The position numbers and the translations under genes are program-made. Below, in pieces: positions 6,238 through 11,107 of a stretch of 20,388 nt of DNA. The notes beneath the pieces are model-generated. The model had not been told where the DNA came from, did not search any database, and saw only the letters and a list, made by a program, of their open reading frames with translations. This DNA comes from a virus. Position 1 is the first letter of the stretch. Each line of letters begins with the position of its first letter. The stretch lies in IMG/VR virus record IMGVR_UViG_3300035670_001470, positions 1 through 20,388 of that record; one strand, 5' to 3'.

Positions 6238-7427
6238 TGACTAAACCTGCAAAGTTAGACGCTGTAATCACACTGTATTCGAACACCCCGGGACAACCGA
6301 CTGGGTACGGGCAACAAGCGGAGTATTTGGTTGAACGCCTCAAACGAGACGGTGCACAAGTCGCAGCCATCTCTAACTATGGGCTTGAAGGCAACAACAG
6401 CACCATTAACACTAAGTATGGTCAGATTCCGCATTATGCTCGCGGTTTAGAAGCCTACTCAAATGATGTGCTACCGCTGCATCATAAACATTTTGCGGCC
6501 AAGTTCAAAGACAAAAAAGATTTACTGATTACCTTGTATGACACTTGGGTGTTGAACGCTAAACTGTTGAAAGACATTAACATCGCGTCTTGGGTCCCGT
6601 TAGACCATACAACCATGCCTCCAAAGGTTGAAGCGTGGCTGAAGCAATCTAATGTGACACCGATTGCGATGGCCCCGTTCGGTGTACGCCAGATGCAAGA
6701 CAAAGGCATCGATTGTTTTTATGTGCCTCACGGTATTGATACTAAAACCTATAAGCCAACTAAAACCATTGAGGGTCAAATCACTCGTGACTTTATGGGT
6801 GTCACAGATTCTCAGTTCGTTGTGGGCATTGTTGGGGCGAATAAAGCTAACGGGTCTATTCACCGTAAAGCGTATGCGGAGAACTTTTTAGCTTTCAGTA
6901 TCTTTTTGAAGAAGCACCCGGATGCTGTGCTGTATGTGCACACTAACCCGTTGTTTCCGGCTGGTGGGTTTAACCTGCTGGATTTGGCTCATTCGGTTGG
7001 GATTCCGCAAGCTAACCTGTTGTTTCCTAATCAGGTTGATTTACAGTATGGGTTTGCTCAGCGTGACCTTGCTGCTTTGTATTCAGCTATGGATGTGATG
7101 TTGGTCACTTCGTATGGTGAGGGTTTCGGTATTCCTACTGTTGAAGCTCAAGCCTGTGGTACTCGTGTGATTGGGTCGAATTGGGCAGCTACACAGGATT
7201 TGGTTGCTGAGGATGGTTGGTTGGTTGATGGGCAGCCGTTCTGGGATGAGGCTCAAAAGTCTTGGTTCCAGATTCCGTTGGTGCCTTCGATTGTTGAAGC
7301 TCTTGAGCAGGCTTATAACGCTCCGCGTGAACGCTCTAAAGTGTCTATGGAGTTCGCTAAACAGTTTGATGTTGAGACAGTTTGGGAACAGCATTGGTTA
7401 CCAACTTTGCAGAAGATTCTGGGATGA
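6237..7427 (+). CDS. Glycosyltransferase, GT4-like (GT-B fold)
   Basis: This is a 396-aa cytoplasmic protein without signal or membrane segment, of normal length for the family. The N-terminal acceptor domain opens with 'PGQPTGYGQQAEYLVERL' (residues 18-35), the Gly-rich loop typical of GT-B enzymes. 'FYVPHGID' (161-168) marks the domain hinge. The donor-sugar motif E-x7-E is present as 'EGFGIPTVEA' (Glu295 and Glu303). GT4 enzymes transfer a sugar from a nucleotide donor with retention of configuration. Donor and acceptor cannot be read from sequence. It overlaps the next transferase by four bases (ATGA) and heads a three-gene cassette placed between capsid and connector genes, which suggests modification of virion proteins; host-surface modification is the alternative. 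Its start has no ribosome site but a TATAAT box six bases upstream. Confidence 0.88.
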   Translation: MTKPAKLDAVITLYSNTPGQPTGYGQQAEYLVERLKRDGAQVAAISNYGLEGNNSTINTKYGQIPHYARGLEAYSNDVLPLHHKHFAAKFKDKKDLLITLYDTWVLNAKLLKDINIASWVPLDHTTMPPKVEAWLKQSNVTPIAMAPFGVRQMQDKGIDCFYVPHGIDTKTYKPTKTIEGQITRDFMGVTDSQFVVGIVGANKANGSIHRKAYAENFLAFSIFLKKHPDAVLYVHTNPLFPAGGFNLLDLAHSVGIPQANLLFPNQVDLQYGFAQRDLAALYSAMDVMLVTSYGEGFGIPTVEAQACGTRVIGSNWAATQDLVAEDGWLVDGQPFWDEAQKSWFQIPLVPSIVEALEQAYNAPRERSKVSMEFAKQFDVETVWEQHWLPTLQKILG

Positions 7428-8071
7428 TTCCGGTCCTCGGCTTTTGCACAGTTAAGAGATTTGACCTTGCTGACCGTTTACTGCGCTCTATTGATTATCC
7501 TGTGGAGCATTTGGTGGTTGTGGACAACTCGGGTGAAGCGTCTTGGAATCCAGTTAAGCCTGACCTTGTTAAACATTTGTGGCTTATCCGTGTCCCTTAT
7601 GGCCTTGGGCTCACTGGGGCTTGGAATTTAATTATTAAGTCAACACCGTATGCACCGTTTTGGTTGTTGGTGAATGATGATGCTTGGTTTGAGCCGGGTG
7701 CGTTGCAGGTTATTGCTGAGGAAGCAGACCCGGAGGCTATGAACTTTTTGCACATCAACACTAAGTGGAGTGCTGTTGTGTTTGGTGAACGCGTTATCCG
7801 CGAGGTCGGATTATACGATGAGAGTTTCTACCCACTGTACTTTGACGATAATGACTTTGAACGCCGCATAGACTATGTAGGTATAGACAAAAAGTCTATA
7901 CAGGCGGTGGTTCATCATGAGAACAGTTCGACTTTGCAAAGCGGTTTTCAGGCAGCGAATAACCGGACTTATTTGGCGAATCTCGCTTATTGGGAGAAGA
8001 AGCAAGCCGAAAACGATTACACGCAAGGCCAGTGGAGTTTGCAAGTCCGGAGGGCTAACCGATGGGATTGA
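7424..8071 (+). CDS. Glycosyltransferase, GT2-like (GT-A fold)
   Basis: This 215-aa protein starts at the ATG overlapping the preceding stop (ATGA); the longer reading from 7382 would run into the upstream gene. 'VLGFCTVKRFDLADRLLRS' begins the nucleotide-binding fold, 'VVVDNSG' (residues 31-37) is the first donor-binding strand, and 'LVNDDAWF' (82-89) holds the metal-binding D-x-D equivalent (Asp85-Asp86). 'YPLYFDDNDFERR' (136-148) supplies the likely acidic catalytic base, and 'HHENSS' (164-169) the late His often seen in GT2 enzymes. The protein is short for GT2 enzymes and lacks membrane helices. The enzyme probably adds a second sugar to the chain started by the GT4 partner, or the reverse; this is inference from the operon. 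Confidence 0.85.
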   Translation: MIPVLGFCTVKRFDLADRLLRSIDYPVEHLVVVDNSGEASWNPVKPDLVKHLWLIRVPYGLGLTGAWNLIIKSTPYAPFWLLVNDDAWFEPGALQVIAEEADPEAMNFLHINTKWSAVVFGERVIREVGLYDESFYPLYFDDNDFERRIDYVGIDKKSIQAVVHHENSSTLQSGFQAANNRTYLANLAYWEKKQAENDYTQGQWSLQVRRANRWD

Positions 8072-8487
8072 AAGTGTACACGGGCGGGACATTCGACCTG
8101 CTACACAGGGGCCATGTAGCGTTCCTGAAACGATGTGCAGAACTTGGGTCTGTGACTGTATCGTTGAACACGGACGAGTTTATTGCCAAATACAAAGGGA
8201 AGGCTCCGGTGATGAGTTATGAAGAACGGTCCGAAGTCCTGCGCGGCTGTCGCTGGGTTGATGATGTTATTCCTAATTACGGCGGCACTGATTCTTGCAT
8301 CAGTATTGAGATAGTTAAACCTGACATTATTGTTGTTGGTTCTGATTGGGCTAGACGCGATTATTATGCTCAGATGGGTTTCACTCAGGACTGGTTGGAT
8401 GAGCGTGGTATAGCATTAATGTATGTGCCGTACACGGCAGGTATCAGCTCTACTGATATTAAGGGCAGATTGCGTTCGAGAGGCTAA
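8062..8487 (+). CDS. Cytidylyltransferase-like nucleotidyltransferase (TagD/RfaE-C type)
   Basis: This 141-aa protein has the full compact cytidylyltransferase fold: 'VYTGGTFDLLHRGHVAFLKR' (residues 5-24) contains the H-x-G-H motif (His15, His18), 'SLNTDEFIAKYKG' follows, 'PDIIVVGSDW' (87-96) is the conserved central strand, and 'GISSTDIKGRL' (127-137) stands for the C-terminal R/S-S-T nucleotide loop. Relatives transfer CMP to glycerol-3-phosphate (TagD) or AMP to a heptose or similar sugar phosphate (RfaE C-terminal domain). Substrate is not readable. It overlaps the GT2 gene by 10 bases. With the two transferases it could make an activated polyol or sugar as donor. Its TAA stop forms the first three bases of a TAAAAT box. 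Confidence 0.85.
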   Translation: MGLKVYTGGTFDLLHRGHVAFLKRCAELGSVTVSLNTDEFIAKYKGKAPVMSYEERSEVLRGCRWVDDVIPNYGGTDSCISIEIVKPDIIVVGSDWARRDYYAQMGFTQDWLDERGIALMYVPYTAGISSTDIKGRLRSRG

Positions 8488-8497
8488 AATAGACTTA
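8485..8497 (+). promoter_or_regulatory. TAAAAT box giving a probable leaderless mRNA
   Basis: TAAAAT (8485-8490) ends six bases before the ATG at 8497, the same spacing as the TATAAT box at 6225. Its first three bases are the stop codon of the preceding gene. There is no Shine-Dalgarno sequence before 8497 and no clear -35. Confidence 0.5.
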
Positions 8498-9093
8498 TGG
8501 CAATTACTAATGGCTATGCGACTCTCGCACAAGTGAAATCCGCACTTCGTATCTCGGATTCTGTTGATGACAGCCTCCTAGAGATGGCTGTAGAGTCAGC
8601 TTCTCGCCTTATTGACGGTTATGCGTCTCGTATTTTCTACAACGCTGGTACTGCTACTCGTGTGTTTGCTGCTACTGATTCTTTTGTAACTGAAATTGAT
8701 GATGCACAATCTATTACTACGATTGTGACCTCTGATGACGGTGATGTGTTTGACACCACTTGGACCAATACCGACTACCAGTTGGAGCCACTAAACGGCT
8801 ATGTAGACGGCCTGAGCACCCCATACACGCGTATTCGTGCTATTGGTGACTATTTGTTCCCAACTATCGGTGACGAGGCTTTAGTGCGCGTTACAGGCGT
8901 TTGGGGTTATGCTTCTACACCTATCGCTATCACACAGGCTTGTGTTATTCAAGCAAGCCGTATTTATAAGCGTCTTGATTCACCTTTGGGTATTGCTGGT
9001 TTCGGTGACTTGGGTGTTATGCGTGTCTCTTCACGACTCGACCCAGATGTAGCCCAGTTGGTTGACCCTTATAAGAGGGCTAGGTTTGCTTAA
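8497..9093 (+). CDS. Head-tail adaptor (gp6-like connector)
   Basis: This is a 198-aa protein. The N-terminus 'YATLAQVKSALRISDSVDDS' followed by 'LLEMAVESASRLIDGYASR' is the characteristic helical start of gp6-like/gp15-like connectors, which form a ring under the portal and help retain DNA. The middle is beta-rich ('VRVTGVWGYASTP', residues about 129-141) and is followed by the helix 'ITQACVIQASRIYKRL', also typical of the family. Length fits the longer actinobacteriophage versions. It begins without a ribosome site nine bases after the sugar cassette and overlaps the tail terminator gene by one base. It resumes the connector/tail order interrupted by the cassette. Confidence 0.82.
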   Translation: MAITNGYATLAQVKSALRISDSVDDSLLEMAVESASRLIDGYASRIFYNAGTATRVFAATDSFVTEIDDAQSITTIVTSDDGDVFDTTWTNTDYQLEPLNGYVDGLSTPYTRIRAIGDYLFPTIGDEALVRVTGVWGYASTPIAITQACVIQASRIYKRLDSPLGIAGFGDLGVMRVSSRLDPDVAQLVDPYKRARFA

Positions 9094-9500
9094 TGGCTGC
9101 TATCTCAGATTTGAGGGCTGGTATCGCTGCTAACTTGGCAACGATTAACGGTTTGAGGGTTTCGGATGTTATCCCGGACAACCCTAATCCTCCACAGGCT
9201 GTCGTATCCTTCAATGATGCAGAATACGACTTAGATTTTAACCGTGGTATGAGTCAATACAATTTCACGATTCAGGTTATTGTGGGTCGTGCAGCTGAAC
9301 GGTCAGCGCAAAGAAGTTTAGATGCCTACTGCTCATCTACTGGTACTTCAAGTATCAAATTAGCGGTAGAATCTAATAGGACACTCTCGGGCGTAGCCTA
9401 CGATACGAGGGTTTCTCAGTTGTCGAGTTATGGCTCAATAACTGTGGGTGACACAACATATTTAGCGGCGGAATTTGATGTCCAATGCTATGCAAGCTAG
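9093..9500 (+). CDS. Probable tail terminator / head-tail joining protein
   Basis: This 135-aa alpha/beta protein begins 'LRAGIAANLATINGLRVSD', continues through 'PQAVVSF' and 'YDLDFNRGMSQYNFTIQVIV', then 'ERSAQRSLDAYCS' and 'SIKLAVE'. This pattern is typical of the small protein encoded between connector and major tail protein in siphoviruses, usually called tail terminator or neck protein, which caps the finished tail tube for joining to the head. The start ATG shares a base with the previous stop (TAATG). Assignment rests on position plus the pattern; I cannot separate terminator from stopper with certainty. Confidence 0.68.
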   Translation: MAAISDLRAGIAANLATINGLRVSDVIPDNPNPPQAVVSFNDAEYDLDFNRGMSQYNFTIQVIVGRAAERSAQRSLDAYCSSTGTSSIKLAVESNRTLSGVAYDTRVSQLSSYGSITVGDTTYLAAEFDVQCYAS

Positions 9501-9512
9501 GAGAAAACTACT

Positions 9513-9923
9513 GTGGCAAAATTTGTAGCTACTGATGTAACAGTGACCTTGAATGGTACTGCTATTTCATCAAACCTTAACTCTGTTGAGCTTAACATCT
9601 CTTCAGACGAGGTTGAGACCACTTCGTTCGGCAGCTCAGGCTGGCGTACTGTTGTTGGTGGACTAAAGTCTGGTTCACTGCGTCTTGACTTTCACCAAGA
9701 CTTCGGTGCTGGTGGCATCGATGCTCTTCTTTACCCTCTGATTAACACTATTGGTACTGTTGTTATTAAGCCAACCTCAAGCACTGTTTCGGCAACTAAC
9801 CCGACTTACACTGCTTCGGTTCTTATCAACAACTATGTTCCGTTCAGTTCCAGTGTGGGTGACCTCGCAAGTTTTTCGGTGACTCTACCAACTACCGGGG
9901 AAATTACCCGCGCAACCGCATAA
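9513..9923 (+). CDS. Major tail protein (tail tube)
   Basis: This 136-aa protein is read from GTG 9513, preceded by AGGAG (9499-9503). It is beta-rich with the recognisable segments 'SSDEVETTSFGSSGWRT', 'GGLKSGSLRLDFHQDFGAGG' and 'PTYTASVLINNYVPF', ending in 'GDLASFSVTLPTTGEITRAT'. These are hallmarks of the small tail-tube subunits of actinobacteriophages, which stack as rings around the tape measure. It is short for major tail proteins, about the size of the bare tube domain without an Ig-like addition. Like the capsid gene it favours C- and A-ending codons (AAC, ACC, CTA), consistent with high expression. It precedes the tail assembly chaperone genes as expected. Confidence 0.85.
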   Translation: MAKFVATDVTVTLNGTAISSNLNSVELNISSDEVETTSFGSSGWRTVVGGLKSGSLRLDFHQDFGAGGIDALLYPLINTIGTVVIKPTSSTVSATNPTYTASVLINNYVPFSSSVGDLASFSVTLPTTGEITRATA

Positions 9924-9940
9924 CAAACTAAGGATAAACA

Positions 9941-10192
9941 ATGAGAATGAACCTGCGTGTTGGATATGTTTCCGGCACATTCGAAGAAGTTACCTGTTCG
10001 GCAATCGACATGGTGAAGTTGGAAGAGAAATTTAATATTTCTGTTGCTCGTCTCGATAAAGAGATGAAACTAACTCACCTACTGTTTCTTGCTCACTCTA
10101 GTTTGCTCCGTCAGGGCAAAACTAAGTCCGACTTTGATACTTGGGTTGAATCCGTTGACGAGCTTTCGCCTTCGGAGACCGACCCAAAATAG
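9941..10192 (+). CDS. Tail assembly chaperone, short form (G-like)
   Basis: This 83-aa, mostly helical acidic protein begins at ATG 9941, after AAGGAT (9930-9935). The N-terminal beta strand region 'LRVGYVSGTFEEVTCSAID' and 'MVKLEEKFNISVARLDKEMK' are followed by the helix 'LTHLLFLAHSSLLRQGK'. Position directly between major tail protein and tape measure, and the frameshift at its end, identify it with lambda gpG-type chaperones, which bind the tape measure before tube assembly and are absent from the mature virion. The stop TAG (10190-10192) lies directly after the slippery heptamer. Confidence 0.85.
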   Translation: MRMNLRVGYVSGTFEEVTCSAIDMVKLEEKFNISVARLDKEMKLTHLLFLAHSSLLRQGKTKSDFDTWVESVDELSPSETDPK

Positions 10193-10350
10193 TCGGGCTA
10201 GGGGACTCTTCAACACATTGGTACATCGCTTCCCTAGCTTGTGAAACGGGTATCGCTCCTAGTGTTCTGATGGCGGAATCTGACAGGATGCTGTGGACGA
10301 TGGGCCGGTACTTGGTGTCGAGAGCACAGAAACAGAACGAGCCTAGATAG
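9941..10350 (+). CDS. Tail assembly chaperone, -1 frameshift fusion (G-T-like)
   Basis: Reading shifts by -1 at C CCA AAA (10183-10189), so the coding path is 9941-10189 joined to 10189-10350, giving 83 + 53 = 136 residues. The extension runs from 'IVGLGDSSTHWYIASLACE' through 'GIAPSVLMAESDRM' to 'MGRYLVSRAQKQNEPR' and stops at TAG 10348-10350. The W..aSLA..tGi.p..L pattern is typical of the T-domain of such chaperones. The extension has no ATG near its start and no ribosome site, so frameshifting is the natural way to express it. The fused product is normally made at a few percent of the short form. Confidence 0.87.
10183..10238 (+). promoter_or_regulatory. Programmed -1 ribosomal frameshift signal
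   Basis: The heptamer C CCA AAA fits X XXY YYZ in the zero frame. Seven bases later GCTAGGGGA (10197-10205) pairs with TTCCCTAGC (10230-10238), nine base pairs including one G-U, loop 24 bases. The spacing is right for a stimulatory stem. A TAG stop immediately follows the slip site. Confidence 0.85.
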
Positions 10351-10384
10351 AGAGCACCGTCCTTCGGGGCGGTGTTTCTCTTTT
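10351..10384 (+). terminator. Intrinsic terminator after the tail chaperone genes
   Basis: GCACCGTCC (10354-10362) pairs with GGGCGGTGT (10367-10375) around a TTCG tetraloop, nine base pairs including two G-U, followed by TTCTCTTTT (10376-10384). It begins right after the chaperone fusion stop. Confidence 0.9.
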
Positions 10385-10386
10385 GG

Positions 10387-10392
10387 TAGACT
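10387..10392 (+). promoter_or_regulatory. Possible -10 box following terminator
   Basis: TAGACT lies two bases after the terminator T-tract, in the same arrangement as TATACT after the terminator at 5735. No real -35 is visible, since the proper distance falls inside the terminator stem. It would supply transcription of the tape measure unit. Confidence 0.28.
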
Positions 10393-10414
10393 TGATGCAG
10401 ATTGGTGGTGTGTT

Positions 10415-11107
10415 ATGCAGGTTAGGCGTGAGTACACTACGAGTTCTTCTCGTGACATGGTTGTGTCGTTGACGGATTATCGTTTGTTGATTCGTGAGTT
10501 GCGAAAGATTGATAGGGAGCTGCCTAAGCAGATTAAACGGGATTATAAAGAGATTGGTAAGCCTATGCAGAAGGCTATCCGGTCTGCGATTCCTAATACT
10601 GCTCCTTTAGGTCCGCGTAAGAATCCTAAATTGGGTGGTATGACTCCGGGTATGCAACATATGGGGCGTACTGCTTGGGGTTCTGGTGCTACTTTGGGTG
10701 GTGGCGGTAAGCGTAAACCGGCTAAGTCTGTTTCGGTGCAGACTCCGGCTCGTAAACGAGATTCGGCTCGTAAGTTCAGTATTTTGCGTTTGCGGGTTAA
10801 TTCGGCTGCTACTGGTATGGCTGATATGGCTGGTAGGTCTGGGACTTCGGTTAATAAGTATCCGCGTACCCGGTTGTATAGTATCCGCTTGTTTGGTAAA
10901 GACATTGTTACTCGTAGTCACCGTATTAATGGTCAGGGCAAGGCTTTGATTAGTAATCTTGCGACTGCTCGTGGCAAGGTGAAGGGTAATGCGTCTCGTT
11001 ATGCTTGGCCGACTGCGGAAAAGAAACTACCGGCAGCTAAAATAGAGGTTGGTAAGGTTTTGGACCGTTATACCCGTATCGTTAATTTGAAGATGAGAGC
11101 TAAGTAA
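10415..11107 (+). CDS. HK97 gp10-like / minor tail protein upstream of tape measure
   Basis: This is a 230-aa, strongly basic protein. An N-terminal helix ('DYRLLIRELRKIDRELPKQI', residues about 21-40) is followed by 'IPNTAPLGPR', 'MGRTAWGSG' (83-91), 'MADMAGRSGT' (135-144) and near the end 'NASRYAWPTAE' (192-202). This series is seen in a family of actinobacteriophage proteins related to HK97 gp10, generally annotated as minor tail or capsid-tail connector proteins. The start is uncertain: ATG 10415 has no ribosome site, and ATG 10457 ('MVVSLTDYR') is where family members often begin. It lies between the chaperone terminator and the tape measure, overlapping the latter by one base, rather than before the major tail protein where gp10 proteins usually occur. 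Confidence 0.65.
   Translation: MQVRREYTTSSSRDMVVSLTDYRLLIRELRKIDRELPKQIKRDYKEIGKPMQKAIRSAIPNTAPLGPRKNPKLGGMTPGMQHMGRTAWGSGATLGGGGKRKPAKSVSVQTPARKRDSARKFSILRLRVNSAATGMADMAGRSGTSVNKYPRTRLYSIRLFGKDIVTRSHRINGQGKALISNLATARGKVKGNASRYAWPTAEKKLPAAKIEVGKVLDRYTRIVNLKMRAK

Noticed and set aside
9941-10192. +1 rather than -1 frameshifting at the chaperone gene
   Set aside because: The +1 frame soon closes, while the -1 frame gives a full 53-codon extension with the expected pattern and a canonical slip site.
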